Source: an uncultured Alphaproteobacteria bacterium
Lineage (GTDB): Bacteria; Pseudomonadota; Alphaproteobacteria; HIMB59; GCA-002718135
NCBI GenBank assembly: GCA_902567855.1
Contig: CACFOQ010000003.1
Span: 1 to 64,000 of the forward strand
Direction of reading: 5' to 3'
Length of the DNA stretch: 64,000 nt
Under the pieces are notes generated by a model that was not told the DNA's origin, made no database searches, and saw only the letters and a list, made by a program, of their open reading frames with translations. Position 1 is the stretch's first letter. Each line of letters opens with the position of its first letter. Both the position numbers and the translations under genes were made by a program. This document shows positions 52,103 through 64,000 of the stretch, one piece after another.

Positions 52103-52516
52103 ATGAGCTTAAATACTGTAGATAAAAATTTCCTTCGTGAAAATGGTTTAAAGCCAACCGCACAAAGATTAGCAATATATAAAATTTTATTTAGTGAAGG
52201 TGACAAACATTTTACAGCAGAAGAAATAAAAAAACTTGCTATATCTAAAGGCTTTAAAATTTCAGTTGCAACAATTTACAATAACCTAAATCATTTCGTT
52301 GAAGCTGGTCTATTAAAGAAAAGACAAGTCGATAATAACCGATCTTATTTTGATAATAATGTAAGCGATCATTTTCATCTTTTTGATGAAGAGACAAATA
52401 CGCTTACTGATATTCCGCCCTCTTCTGTAAAATTTGCTAAACTACCAAAATTACCTAAAAATAAACAAATAAAAAATATTAATTTGGTAATAAATATTAA
52501 AAAAAATCCAGTTTAG
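52103..52516 (+). CDS. irr: Fur-family regulator, Irr-like
   Basis: LKPTAQRLAIYKILFSEGDKHFTAEEI, ISVATIYNNLNHFVEAGLLKK, YFDNNVSDHFHLFDEE resembles Irr. Confidence 0.82.
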   Translation: MSLNTVDKNFLRENGLKPTAQRLAIYKILFSEGDKHFTAEEIKKLAISKGFKISVATIYNNLNHFVEAGLLKKRQVDNNRSYFDNNVSDHFHLFDEETNTLTDIPPSSVKFAKLPKLPKNKQIKNINLVINIKKNPV

Positions 52517-52528
52517 AATTATTCTAGT
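52512..52528. promoter_or_regulatory. ICE-like (Irr box) operator TTTAGAA-TTA-TTCTAGT upstream of katG
   Basis: Near match to the Irr/ICE palindrome TTTAGAA-N3-TTCTAAA, 3 bp upstream of a TTGACA -35 (52532) with TAAATT -10 (52554). Confidence 0.65.
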
Positions 52529-52565
52529 CTATTGACATTTTTAATTATAGACTTAAATTAAATGA

Positions 52566-54713
<2,148 letters not shown>

Positions 54714-54718
54714 ATTTA

Positions 54719-56440
54719 TTAAAAATTATTACATTTAAATAAAGTTATGTTTTTAATTTTTATTGGATTAATTTCATAAATCCATCTAGGATATTTTGAA
54801 TCAATCAATTTACAATTATTTTGTGAAGAAAAATGTTTTGATGTGTCAAAGTCTTTTGTTAAAATTAATACATCAGAATTAATTTTTAGCTTTTTGGTTA
54901 AAGATTGAATTTCATCAACGTTATCAGATTTAATTAAGTGAACAAAAAATTCATTTTTTTCAGTATTTTTTAAATTTATTTTAAAATTAATATATCCATT
55001 GTTGTTTTTCCATAAATTGTGTTCAAATTTCACACAATCACTTTTTTGACAAAAACTATTCCTTAGTAATATTTCTTTGTTACCAACTTTTTCATAGTAA
55101 GATATTTCATTAAATTTAAAATAGTAATTAGTTGATATATTTTTAATATTAAATGGATTTAGAGATTCATAATATTTAACAGAATTAGTAGAGTTAATAT
55201 AATATACGTCACGTATGTCACTAAAATATATATTTTTTAAAATTTTTAATTCTGAAGTTTGACTAGTAAAAGTAAAAAATATTAATCCAAAAAAATTTAA
55301 GACTAAAGTTATTCTAATAATAACATTTTTGATTTGTTTATTGATTCTAGTTTTATCAAGAAAATAACAAATAAAAAAAGGAACAAACACCAAAACAGGA
55401 TAAATATATCTTAGTTCCTTATGAGGAACTAATGAGTGGATAATAAAATAAGGTAAAGTTGCCCAAACAATAATATTTCGGTAACCAAAAAACCAAGTAT
55501 ATAAAAGGCTTATAACTATTAAAATACTAATTGGTGGAAAATACTTAAATAGAGTTAAATAAAAGTAACCAAAAAAAGGATGATTAGACCAATCTGAGCT
55601 AGAATAGAAATCATTACCACTTCCGTATAAGAAAAACTGAATTGATGGTGTTTTATCAATTATATAATTTAAATCAAAAAAATTTATTTTAGTTATAAAA
55701 TTTTTTCCTTCTAGGCCCCAGAAATTAGTAAGCTGTTCTATGAATATTAATATAATAATTCCAAATATTATAAAAATTAGATTAGATATTTTTTTGCTAA
55801 GAAAATTATTTTCAAAAAATAAAATCCAAAACAATATAAAGGCTATAGATACTCCTACATTATATCTAAACACAAATGCACAACCTAGAAGCATCCCAAA
55901 GTTTATTAGTTTTGTTATGTTTAATTTACTCGTGTTTATTAAATAGTAGGATAAGGCAATTATTAAAAAAGATGTTGATAGATTTTCTGCTGAAGTTCTA
56001 GCATGTAAAAGTGGAAAAAACCAAAAAAGAAAAATAAATATAAAATAAAATTTTTTTATATCGTCGTCTTTAATATATTTTTTTGTTGCTTGATAAAAAA
56101 AATATATTGCCCCAAATCCCAATAGAGAACTAAGCAGTTTTAGAATAAATGTGATTGAAAAGAAATTTGTTAGATTAAAAAATAATAGTATTTTTGCAAT
56201 AACAAAATATATAAAAGGTTGAAACCAGGATCTAATTATTAAGCTAGAACTATTTACAGAATCTTTATCAGTATTAAGAAAACAAGGATCTGATTGATAG
56301 CCTAATTTAAAATTAACATACTCCAAAACACATGACTGCTCATCTGCATTTAGCCAACCTGTACTAAAATAACTTGCCAAAATATGGGAAAAAAAAGAAA
56401 TTAAAATTATTAAATTAAATTTACTTTTTATTAAGTTCAT
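54719..56440 (-). CDS. Multi-TM glycosyltransferase, GT22/ALG9-PIG-B-like
   Basis: N-terminal GWLNADEQ, PHKELRYIYPVL resembling the HKExRF motif of GT22 enzymes. Confidence 0.7.
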   Translation of the reverse strand: MNLIKSKFNLIILISFFSHILASYFSTGWLNADEQSCVLEYVNFKLGYQSDPCFLNTDKDSVNSSSLIIRSWFQPFIYFVIAKILLFFNLTNFFSITFILKLLSSLLGFGAIYFFYQATKKYIKDDDIKKFYFIFIFLFWFFPLLHARTSAENLSTSFLIIALSYYLINTSKLNITKLINFGMLLGCAFVFRYNVGVSIAFILFWILFFENNFLSKKISNLIFIIFGIIILIFIEQLTNFWGLEGKNFITKINFFDLNYIIDKTPSIQFFLYGSGNDFYSSSDWSNHPFFGYFYLTLFKYFPPISILIVISLLYTWFFGYRNIIVWATLPYFIIHSLVPHKELRYIYPVLVFVPFFICYFLDKTRINKQIKNVIIRITLVLNFFGLIFFTFTSQTSELKILKNIYFSDIRDVYYINSTNSVKYYESLNPFNIKNISTNYYFKFNEISYYEKVGNKEILLRNSFCQKSDCVKFEHNLWKNNNGYINFKINLKNTEKNEFFVHLIKSDNVDEIQSLTKKLKINSDVLILTKDFDTSKHFSSQNNCKLIDSKYPRWIYEINPIKIKNITLFKCNNF

Positions 56441-56471
56441 TTATCTTTAGAGTAAGTTTATAAATTTTATT

Positions 56472-57419
56472 ATGAACACTATCAAACATACGAATAAAAA
56501 AATATCTATAATTGCACCTTTTTTCAATGAAGAAGAAAGTTTACCAATTTTTTTAGAAGAAGTTTTAAATATTGTTAAAGAACTGGTTGGGTATAATTTT
56601 GAAATTATTTTTATAGATGATGGAAGTACTGATAATAGTCTTGTTTTTCTAAAGGAAAAGGCCAAAGAAAACAAAAATATTATTGTTCTTGAGCTATCAA
56701 GAAATTTTGGGAAAGAGGCTGCTTTAACTGCTGGGATAGATATGGCTATTGGATCAGCAATCATTCCAATAGATGTTGATTTACAAGATCCCCCGATATT
56801 GATCAAAAAGATGATAAAACAATGGGAGTCTGGATCAGATGTTGTTCTGGCAAAAAGGGAAAATAGATTAAATGAAAATTTTTTAAAAAGAATATCTGCA
56901 AGTTTTTTTTATAAAATTTATAGTTTCTTTGTCGGTAATTCGAAAATCTCAAATGTAGGTGATTTTAGACTGATTGATAAAAGAGTAGTAGATAATATAA
57001 AAAATTTAAAAGAAAAAAATAGGTACATGAAGGGCTTATTAAGTTGGCCTGGATTTTCATCTGCAGAAATCCCCTATACTCGCAACAAAAGAAAAGCAGG
57101 AAAGTCAAAATTTACTTTTTTAAAATTGTTAAACCTGGGTTTCGAGGGAGTTACTTCTTTTAGTATATTACCTTTAAAATTTTTTACGACTATAGGTTTT
57201 ATAGGTATTATTTTTTCTTTCTTTTTTGCAATTATAATTTTGCTTCAAAAAATATTTTATGAAAATTTTATTGAGGGCTACGCTTTTTTGATTCTATTAA
57301 TTTTATTTTTTGGAAGTTTACAATTATTAGGTATTGGAATTCTTGGTGAATATATAGGTAAAATATACATAGAGACTAAAAACAGGCCAATATATATTAT
57401 TAAAAACAGATATAATTAG
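56472..57419 (+). CDS. GT2 family glycosyltransferase (dolichol-phosphate mannosyltransferase/GtrB-like)
   Basis: ISIIAPFFNEEESLPIFLEEV, DDGSTDNSLVFL, SRNFGKEAALTAGIDMA, two C-terminal TMs. Confidence 0.95.
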   Translation: MNTIKHTNKKISIIAPFFNEEESLPIFLEEVLNIVKELVGYNFEIIFIDDGSTDNSLVFLKEKAKENKNIIVLELSRNFGKEAALTAGIDMAIGSAIIPIDVDLQDPPILIKKMIKQWESGSDVVLAKRENRLNENFLKRISASFFYKIYSFFVGNSKISNVGDFRLIDKRVVDNIKNLKEKNRYMKGLLSWPGFSSAEIPYTRNKRKAGKSKFTFLKLLNLGFEGVTSFSILPLKFFTTIGFIGIIFSFFFAIIILLQKIFYENFIEGYAFLILLILFFGSLQLLGIGILGEYIGKIYIETKNRPIYIIKNRYN

Positions 57420-57427
57420 AGATAGTT

Positions 57428-58156
57428 TTGGATTCAGAATCTTTTTTAGAAATGTCAAGATTTGAAAAAAATCATTGGTGGTTTTGTGGACGTAGAAAAA
57501 TTATTGATTTGTTTTTAAAAAAAATAGAATTAAAAAAAAATGCTGAAATTTTGGAGATTGGTTGTGGCACTGGCTCTAATTTAAATATGTTAAAAAATTA
57601 TGGTTTTGTTTCTGCTATAGAACCAAGCGAAGAAGCTATTCATTATTTAAAAAAAAAGGATCTTACTTCAGTAAATTTTAATAAAGGCAAGTGTCCAGAA
57701 GATTTGGATTTTGAAAATAGATTTGATTTAATTTGCATGTTTGATGTTTTAGAACATATTGATGAGGATAGTGAAACTTTATCAAAAACAATTAAAGGTT
57801 TAAAAAACAATGGTAGATTATTTATAACTGTCCCAGCTTATCAATGGTTATGGAGTCAGCATGATATTAATTTAATGCATAAAAGAAGATATAACAGCAA
57901 TACATTAAAAAATTTAATAAAAAATTTTGATATTAAAATAGAGCATATAACTCACTTTAATACTATTTTATTTCCCATAGCATTATTGGATAGGATGACT
58001 CAAAAAATTATAAAAAATAATAATAAAAATAACAAATTTCCCAATTATTTTTTAAACGTTTTATTTAAAATAATCTTTAATTTTGAAAAAACATTGTTAA
58101 AGTTTTTTTATTTCCCTTTTGGTCTTTCATTGTTGCTAATTGTAAAGAAAGTTTAG
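57428..58156 (+). CDS. Class I SAM-dependent methyltransferase (TTG start)
   Basis: ILEIGCGTGSNLNML; DLICMFDVLEHI. Confidence 0.9.
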   Translation: MDSESFLEMSRFEKNHWWFCGRRKIIDLFLKKIELKKNAEILEIGCGTGSNLNMLKNYGFVSAIEPSEEAIHYLKKKDLTSVNFNKGKCPEDLDFENRFDLICMFDVLEHIDEDSETLSKTIKGLKNNGRLFITVPAYQWLWSQHDINLMHKRRYNSNTLKNLIKNFDIKIEHITHFNTILFPIALLDRMTQKIIKNNNKNNKFPNYFLNVLFKIIFNFEKTLLKFFYFPFGLSLLLIVKKV

Positions 58157-58181
58157 TATGCGTCTCGTGTACTAGGTTGAG

Positions 58182-58205
58182 CTCCTAACCTCCAGATCCG
58201 TAGTC
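58182..58205. repeat. Direct repeat copy 1 (ctcctaacctccagatccgtagtc): degenerate tRNA-Arg(ACG) 3'-half sequence
   Basis: 24-bp exact match with 58683-58706; reverse complement covers anticodon loop to 5' T-stem of tRNA-Arg. Confidence 0.9.
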
Positions 58206-58288
58206 CGTTACCCGTGCACTAGATTGTAGTACATATACGGAATTACGGGAAAAATCATTCGTTAAATGAAAAAAAATGATTTTGAAGT

Positions 58289-58310
58289 GTTCCATAAGTG
58301 GTCCATAAAA
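58289..58310. repeat. Imperfect 11-bp tandem (tgttccataag / tggtccataaa), possible recombinase arm-type sites
   Basis: Direct reading; located between the two tRNA-derived repeats. Confidence 0.45.
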
Positions 58311-58357
58311 TTATTTGTTATTGAATAGACAATAATTTTAAACTATGAAATTATAAA

Positions 58358-58579
58358 ATGAGTTTTATAAAAAAATTCTTTAATATTATTAAGAAAATAT
58401 TGTTGATAATTTTTTCTTCATATTTTTCTGTAATGACTATATTTTGGTTATTAAAGTGGTTCTCATTACCCGAAAATATTTCCGCTACAAGTTCAGGATT
58501 TTTATTTGGTAAAATATTAGGAAATTTAATTCCAGCTTTAATTCTTATTTATTTCACTCGAAGATCATTTAAAAAGTAA
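58358..58579 (+). CDS. Small predicted membrane protein (73 aa) in the tRNA-Arg scar region
   Basis: Hydrophobic segments and basic ends; no family recognised. Confidence 0.5.
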   Translation: MSFIKKFFNIIKKILLIIFSSYFSVMTIFWLLKWFSLPENISATSSGFLFGKILGNLIPALILIYFTRRSFKK

Positions 58580-58659
58580 TTTTTGAATACGGAGTGATCC
58601 GTAAGTATTCCGAATTGATAATTTATTTTCGGAACAGTAATTAAAAGTGGCTTGTACCT

Positions 58660-58711
58660 TGGCGCGCCCGAGAAGAGTCGAACTCCTAACCTCCAGATCC
58701 GTAGTCTGGCG
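58660..58711 (-). pseudogene. tRNA-Arg(ACG) 3' half (anticodon arm, T-arm, acceptor 3' strand, CCA) without a 5' half
   Basis: Reverse complement CCAGACTACGGATCTGGAGGTTAGGAGTTCGACTCTTCTCGGGCGCGCCA; upstream sequence is cupin coding DNA, not a D-arm. Confidence 0.85.
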
Positions 58712-59108
58712 ACCATTCTTTTGGTGCTAATTCAAAATCTTTGTAATCAAAGGCTGGAGCAACAGTACATCCTATTAGGGAGTATTTCCCATTACTTTTC
58801 ATACTAAACCATGAACCTGCCTTAATAATCAAATGATTATTCTCATCCTTTTCAATATTGTGTCCAAGAATTTTGGTCACTGAACTTTTTCCGTCTTCTG
58901 AAATAAATACAGACAAAGTGTCTCCACTATAAAAATGCAATATTTCATTTTTAGTTAATTTATGCCAATGGGAGTTTTGATCTTTTTTAAGTAAATAATA
59001 AATTAAGCTAACATTGTTATCTTTGTCACGAAATGATTCTGAAAAATATCCTCCTTCAGGGTGGGGAATCATTTTTAATTTTTCAATTAATTTTTCTGGA
59101 TCACTCAT
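58686..59108 (-). CDS. Cupin superfamily (DUF985-like) protein
   Basis: MIPHPEGGYFSESFRD, SHWHKLTKNEILHFYSGD, GCTVAPAFDYKDFELAPKEW; C-terminus encoded by the tRNA fragment. Confidence 0.88.
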   Translation of the reverse strand: MSDPEKLIEKLKMIPHPEGGYFSESFRDKDNNVSLIYYLLKKDQNSHWHKLTKNEILHFYSGDTLSVFISEDGKSSVTKILGHNIEKDENNHLIIKAGSWFSMKSNGKYSLIGCTVAPAFDYKDFELAPKEWSPDYGSGG

Positions 59109-59126
59109 AAATAAAACCTGGTATTA

Positions 59127-59717
59127 TTATATTAAATGACCAAGTTTTTTTATTTTTGTTGATATATATTTCTCATTATATTTATTAGTGTCTGAAGTAA
59201 TAGAAACTCGTTGATTAACAACTATACCCATATTTTTTAATGCATTTATTTTTTTTGGATTATTTGTCATTAAATCTATTTTTTTTATTCCAAGGAAATT
59301 AATCATATCTGAAATATTTTCATATTCCCTTTCATCTTCTTTAAATCCTAATTGATGATTTGCTTCTACTGTATCAAATCCTTTATCCTGAAGATTATAA
59401 GCCCGAATTTTGTTCGATAATCCAATTCCTCTTCCTTCTTGTTGCAGATAAAAAACTACACCACGACCCTTTTCAGCAATTTGTGTCAAAGATTCTGTTA
59501 ATTGATACCTGCAATCACAACGCATACTAAAAAATGATTCTCCTGTTATACATTGAGAATGTACTCTACATAGAACAGGTTCATTAGTTAATAAGTCGCC
59601 CATACTTATTGCTAAGTGATCTTTAGAATTCTCTTCATCAGTAAATGCATGAACTTTAAATTCACCTAGGTCAGTAGGCAGTTTACTTGTTTCAATAAAT
59701 TTCAATTTTTTTTCCAT
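59127..59717 (-). CDS. ribA: GTP cyclohydrolase II
   Basis: RVHSQCITGESFFSMRCDC, YLQQEGRGIGLSNKIRAY. Confidence 0.95.
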   Translation of the reverse strand: MEKKLKFIETSKLPTDLGEFKVHAFTDEENSKDHLAISMGDLLTNEPVLCRVHSQCITGESFFSMRCDCRYQLTESLTQIAEKGRGVVFYLQQEGRGIGLSNKIRAYNLQDKGFDTVEANHQLGFKEDEREYENISDMINFLGIKKIDLMTNNPKKINALKNMGIVVNQRVSITSDTNKYNEKYISTKIKKLGHLI

Positions 59718-59758
59718 TTTTAACTATGCTTTAATCTTTTATTTATTTTTGTAAATAA

Positions 59759-60235
59759 TTATAATTTAGTAGGATTGGGTGAGTCACCATAAACATCTTT
59801 TGGATCAAAAACCTTTTCTCCTTCTTCAAATTTTAGCTTTATTTTCTTAAAATTTTTATTTTCAATAGAAATACTTCTATAAAAACATGATCTATAACCT
59901 ACATGGCAACTAGCCCCCCCTTTAACTTGCACTTTGAGCCAAACACTATCTTGATCATCATCAATTCGTATTTCTTTTATCTTTTGGACAAGCCCACTTG
60001 TTTTTCCTTTGTGCCAAATAGTATTTCTACTTCGAGAATAATATACGGCCTCACCAAAAGTAATTGTTTTTTTAAAAGCTTCCTCGTTCATAAACCCCTG
60101 CATTAATACTTCTCCTGAATCGAAGTCAGTTGTAACAACAGGTATTAATCCATCTTTATCAAACTTGGGAGCTAGGTCAGTAGATTCTTCTACTTGTTCT
60201 ATTGATTTTCTTTTTTTAAATTCAATTTCAGACAT
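59759..60235 (-). CDS. hisI: Phosphoribosyl-AMP cyclohydrolase
   Basis: VLMQGFMNEEAF, YYSRSRNTIWHKGKTSG, GASCHVGYRSCFYR. Confidence 0.95.
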   Translation of the reverse strand: MSEIEFKKRKSIEQVEESTDLAPKFDKDGLIPVVTTDFDSGEVLMQGFMNEEAFKKTITFGEAVYYSRSRNTIWHKGKTSGLVQKIKEIRIDDDQDSVWLKVQVKGGASCHVGYRSCFYRSISIENKNFKKIKLKFEEGEKVFDPKDVYGDSPNPTKL

Positions 60236-60241
60236 AATTTT

Positions 60242-61243
60242 TTATTTCAATTTTTTTGCTATATCTTTTGCAAAATAAGTAAGTATACCATTTGCACCAG
60301 CTCTTTTAAAAGATAAAAGGCTTTCCATAATAACCTTATCTGAATCTAACCAATTCTTTTTAATAGCAGCCATTATCATTGCATATTCTCCAGATACTTG
60401 GTACACAAACGTGGGTATGTTAAAAGTATTTTTTACTTTATGAACTATATCTAGATAAGGCATTCCTGGTTTGATCATTACCATATCTGCTCCTTCTAAT
60501 ATATCTAACTCAACTTCTCTTATAGCTTCATCGCTGTTAGCCGGATCTAGTTGATAGGTTGATTTTGTTGCTCCTGCTAGTTTTGAACCGATTGCATCTC
60601 TGAAGGGTCCATAAAATCCTGATGCATACTTTGCTGCATAGGATAATATTTGAGTATTAATAAATCCTGCTTCATCAAGAATTGAACGAATATGCCCTAC
60701 TCTTCCATCCATCATATCTGAAGGAGCAATAATATCACATCCAGCTTGCGCTTGAATTAAGGCTTGTTGTCCTAAAACTTTTAATGTTTCATCATTATTA
60801 ACTTCATCATTTATGACTAAGCCATCATGTCCATGATCAGTAAAAGGATCTAGAGCAACATCAGTAATAATTCCTAGGTCAGGGAATTCATTTTTTACTG
60901 CTGTAATGGATCTACAAACCAAGTTATTGTTATCAATAGCATTTGATCCTTTTGAGTCTTTTAATGAAGAGTCTATATAGGGAAAAATTGCTATAGCCGG
61001 TATTTTTAATTTAACAGCTTGTTCAGCTTCTTTAATTAGTTCGTCTATAGAATTTCTATAAATTCCTGGCATTGAGGAAATTTTATCTTTAATTTTGTTT
61101 CCTTCAGTTACAAATAGAGGCCATATTAAATCATTAGTTGTTAAAATATTTTCTGAAATAAGTTTTCGTGAAAATTCTTTCATACGGTTGCGCCTTAAAC
61201 GTGTAGAAGGAAAAGAAAAGTTACTTAAAGATTTTTTTTTCAT
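60242..61243 (-). CDS. hemB: Delta-aminolevulinic acid dehydratase
   Basis: ALDPFTDHGHDGLV, IIAPSDMMDGRVGHIR, MIKPGMPYLDI. Confidence 0.97.
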   Translation of the reverse strand: MKKKSLSNFSFPSTRLRRNRMKEFSRKLISENILTTNDLIWPLFVTEGNKIKDKISSMPGIYRNSIDELIKEAEQAVKLKIPAIAIFPYIDSSLKDSKGSNAIDNNNLVCRSITAVKNEFPDLGIITDVALDPFTDHGHDGLVINDEVNNDETLKVLGQQALIQAQAGCDIIAPSDMMDGRVGHIRSILDEAGFINTQILSYAAKYASGFYGPFRDAIGSKLAGATKSTYQLDPANSDEAIREVELDILEGADMVMIKPGMPYLDIVHKVKNTFNIPTFVYQVSGEYAMIMAAIKKNWLDSDKVIMESLLSFKRAGANGILTYFAKDIAKKLK

Positions 61244-61245
61244 AA

Positions 61246-63183
61246 TTAATTTTTATTTAATGTTTCATTTTTTAATGATTTAATAAATTCATCTAATTTA
61301 TAAACCTTAGATTCTTGACTTCCTAATCGTCGAACAGAAACAGTTTGTTCTTCTGCCTCTTTTTTACCGATAGCCAAAATTGCTGGAACTTTTAAATTGC
61401 TATGTTCTCTAATTTTATAACCAATCTTTTCGTTACGAGTATCTATTTCTACGCGTATTTTTTCTGATTTCATTTTATTTAGTACTTCGTAACCATAATC
61501 ATCAGTATCAGATGTAATCGTTGCTATAACCACTTGAACTGGGGATAACCAAATTGGTAAATGGCCAGCATAGTGCTCTATTAAAATACCAGTAAACCTC
61601 TCTAAAGAGCCAAAAAGAGCTCTATGTAACATTACAGGAGTTTTTTTCTGACCATCCTCATCAACAAAAGTAGCACCTAAACGTCCTGGTAAATTTAAAT
61701 CCACTTGCAAAGTACCACATTGCCAATCTCTACCTATGGCATCTCGAAGAACAAACTCTAATTTTGGTCCATAAAATGCACCCTCACCAGGGTTCAAAGA
61801 ATATTCCAAATCAGTTGCTTCCATAGCATCTTTTAGTGCCTGTTCAGACTTATCCCAAACCTCATCATCACCAACCCTTTTTTCTGGCCTGTCAGAATAT
61901 TTAATTCGAACATCATTAAAGCCAAAATCTTTGTATATACTTAAAATTAAGTCACAAACTTTTTTACTTTCACTAGTAATTTGATCTTCAGTACAAAAAA
62001 TATGTGCATCATCTTGAGTAAAGGCTCTAACTCTCATTAACCCATGTAGCGCACCTGAAGGTTCATATCGATGAACTTTTCCAAATTCAGACATACGAAG
62101 AGGAAGATCACGATAACTTTTTAAGCCTTGTTTATAAATTTCTACTGCACCTGGACAATTCATAGGTTTAATAGCAAATATTTTTTCTTCTTTGGCTTCT
62201 GTTGTAAACATATTCTCACCAAATTTCTCCCAATGTCCTGATTTTTCCCATAAAGATTTATCCATCATATCTGGGGTGTTAGTTTCAACATAATTTTCTT
62301 TGTCTTGTCTATCCCTCATATAGTTTATGAGTGATTGAAACAGCGACCATCCTTTGGGATGCCAAAAAACAGCCCCAGGCGCTTCCTCTTGAAAATGAAA
62401 TAAATCCATTTCTCTACCTAATTTGCGATGGTCTCTTTTTTCTGCCTCTTCAAGTTGATGCAAATAATCTTTAAGTTCTTGGTCATTTCTCCATGCAGTA
62501 CCATAAATTCTTGTTAACATAATATTACTTGAATCACCTCGCCAATAAGCCCCAGCAACTTTCATAAGTTTGAAACTTTTACCAATATGTTTTGTTGAAG
62601 GCATATGAGGTCCTCTGCACAAATCCAACCACTCACCTTGTTTGTAAATTGTAATTACTTCATTTTTTGGCAAGTCATTAATAAGCTCAACTTTATAATT
62701 CTCTCCCTTTTTTGTAAAAAATTTTATAGCCTTTTCTTTAGACCATTCTTCTCTTACAAAATTTTCATTTTTATTAATTATTTCAACCATCTTTTTTTCA
62801 ATTTTTTTAAAATCATTTGTGGTAAAAGGTTCTTTTCTCGCAAAATCATAATAAAAACCATTTTCTATAGATGGTCCAATTGTAACTTGAGTACCTGGGA
62901 ATAATATTTGTACTGCTTCTGCCATTACATGAGCGCAGTCATGTCGAATAATATCTAGAGCATCACTATTGTCTTTAGTTAAAATTTGAATTTCAGAGTC
63001 ATCTTCAATTGTTCTTGATAAATCTAATATTTCTCCATTAACTTTAAAAGCTATAGCTGCTTTAGATAGAGACATTGAAATTTGTTTAGCAATATCATGG
63101 CCATTTAATCCTTTCTCTATCTTGCTAGATTTTCCATCAGGAAATTTAATATTTATTAAATCAGCCATTATATACTTCTCCAA
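61246..63183 (-). CDS. thrS: Threonyl-tRNA synthetase
   Basis: TGS domain, [33 protein letters not shown]. Confidence 0.98.
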   Translation of the reverse strand: MEKYIMADLINIKFPDGKSSKIEKGLNGHDIAKQISMSLSKAAIAFKVNGEILDLSRTIEDDSEIQILTKDNSDALDIIRHDCAHVMAEAVQILFPGTQVTIGPSIENGFYYDFARKEPFTTNDFKKIEKKMVEIINKNENFVREEWSKEKAIKFFTKKGENYKVELINDLPKNEVITIYKQGEWLDLCRGPHMPSTKHIGKSFKLMKVAGAYWRGDSSNIMLTRIYGTAWRNDQELKDYLHQLEEAEKRDHRKLGREMDLFHFQEEAPGAVFWHPKGWSLFQSLINYMRDRQDKENYVETNTPDMMDKSLWEKSGHWEKFGENMFTTEAKEEKIFAIKPMNCPGAVEIYKQGLKSYRDLPLRMSEFGKVHRYEPSGALHGLMRVRAFTQDDAHIFCTEDQITSESKKVCDLILSIYKDFGFNDVRIKYSDRPEKRVGDDEVWDKSEQALKDAMEATDLEYSLNPGEGAFYGPKLEFVLRDAIGRDWQCGTLQVDLNLPGRLGATFVDEDGQKKTPVMLHRALFGSLERFTGILIEHYAGHLPIWLSPVQVVIATITSDTDDYGYEVLNKMKSEKIRVEIDTRNEKIGYKIREHSNLKVPAILAIGKKEAEEQTVSVRRLGSQESKVYKLDEFIKSLKNETLNKN

Positions 63184-64000
63184 ATAGTACCCTCGGAAGT
63201 GTCTTCAATTTCAACTCCTTCTTTTTTAAGTTTTTTTCTAATTTCATCTGCCGTATCAAAATTTTTGTTGCGTCTAGCTTCATTACGATCTTTTATCAAC
63301 CTTTCTATAGTATCTTGATTAATATTTTTTGATTGACCATAACCAAGCCAAGTATCTGGGTTTTTCTGGAGAATTCCAAATATTTTTCCTATCTCCAAAA
63401 GATTGAACTTAATTTTTTGTTTTGTTTTTACATCAGCATTATTAATACCATTAGTTAGCATATTGAGCTCAGCAATAACTTTAGGTGTATTGAGGTCATC
63501 ATATAGCCCGTTTATAATTCTTTCTTCTATTTCATTTTTTTCTGCATAGGCATCAACCTTTTCTAGATCCTTTAGGGTCCTATAAAATCTATCTAACATG
63601 GTACTATTTTGCTTAATGATATCTCTTGTCCAATTAAGAGGCTGGCGATAGTGAGCTGATAGCAGAGTTAATCTTAGCACTTCGCCTTTATATTCTTTTA
63701 CCAAGTCATGAACCAATTTAATATTACCAATGGATTTGGACATTTTTTCTCCCTCTACATTTACAAACCCATTGTGAAACCAATACTTTGCAAAGGATTT
63801 TAAATCATCATTATTTTTATGGGCCGCACATGTTTGCGCAATTTCGTTTTCATGATGAGGAAAAATTAAATCAGCTCCCCCACTGTGTATATCAAATGGT
63901 AAGCCCAAAGTTTTTTCTGACATAGCTGAACATTCTAAATGCCATCCTGGCCTTCCTAGTCCCCATGGAGACTCCCATCCCGGTAAGGGTGAAGGACTTG
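63168..64000 (-). CDS. cysS: Cysteinyl-tRNA synthetase (partial; 5' end beyond window)
   Basis: [23 protein letters not shown]...[29 protein letters not shown]; frame stays open to position 64000. Confidence 0.96.
   Translation of the reverse strand, partial: SPSPLPGWESPWGLGRPGWHLECSAMSEKTLGLPFDIHSGGADLIFPHHENEIAQTCAAHKNNDDLKSFAKYWFHNGFVNVEGEKMSKSIGNIKLVHDLVKEYKGEVLRLTLLSAHYRQPLNWTRDIIKQNSTMLDRFYRTLKDLEKVDAYAEKNEIEERIINGLYDDLNTPKVIAELNMLTNGINNADVKTKQKIKFNLLEIGKIFGILQKNPDTWLGYGQSKNINQDTIERLIKDRNEARRNKNFDTADEIRKKLKKEGVEIEDTSEGTIWRSI

Overview
AT-rich (low-GC) bacterial chromosome segment with typical alphaproteobacterial gene order, probably from a streamlined marine lineage (inference from AT-richness, short intergenic gaps and synteny; I could not run a phylogeny). 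Most of the window is core genome: ubiH-ftsK-lolA, leuS-lptE-holA, parB-parA-rsmG-mnmG-mnmE, rho, maf-aroE-coaE-dnaQ-tim44-smr, hslUV, hisB-H-A-F-E, hrcA-grpE and dnaK-dnaJ-dapB, a BMP-family nucleoside-type ABC transporter, irr-katG, and ribA-hisI-hemB-thrS-cysS. The most interesting points are: (1) a probable chromosome origin/partition region, with two perfect TTTCACGTGAAA parS cores at the mnmG/mnmE loci and an AT-rich 0.4 kb divergent gap between rho and maf; (2) two tRNA-associated integration scars. One is a 5' half tRNA-Gly(GCC) next to a tyrosine integrase. The other is a pair of 24-bp direct repeats made of tRNA-Arg(ACG) 3'-half sequence, bracketing a ~0.5 kb relic with one small membrane ORF, where the tRNA fragment also encodes the C-terminus of a cupin gene; (3) an Irr/ICE-like operator between irr and katG; (4) matching heat-shock-like promoters at dnaK and hslVU; (5) a phage-type GH24 lysozyme between tim44 and smr where many alphaproteobacteria carry mltA; (6) a tandem double-PAP2 protein; (7) three adjacent inverted repeats in the porin leader. 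I saw no CRISPR array, rRNA, intact tRNA or convincing complete novel defence system.
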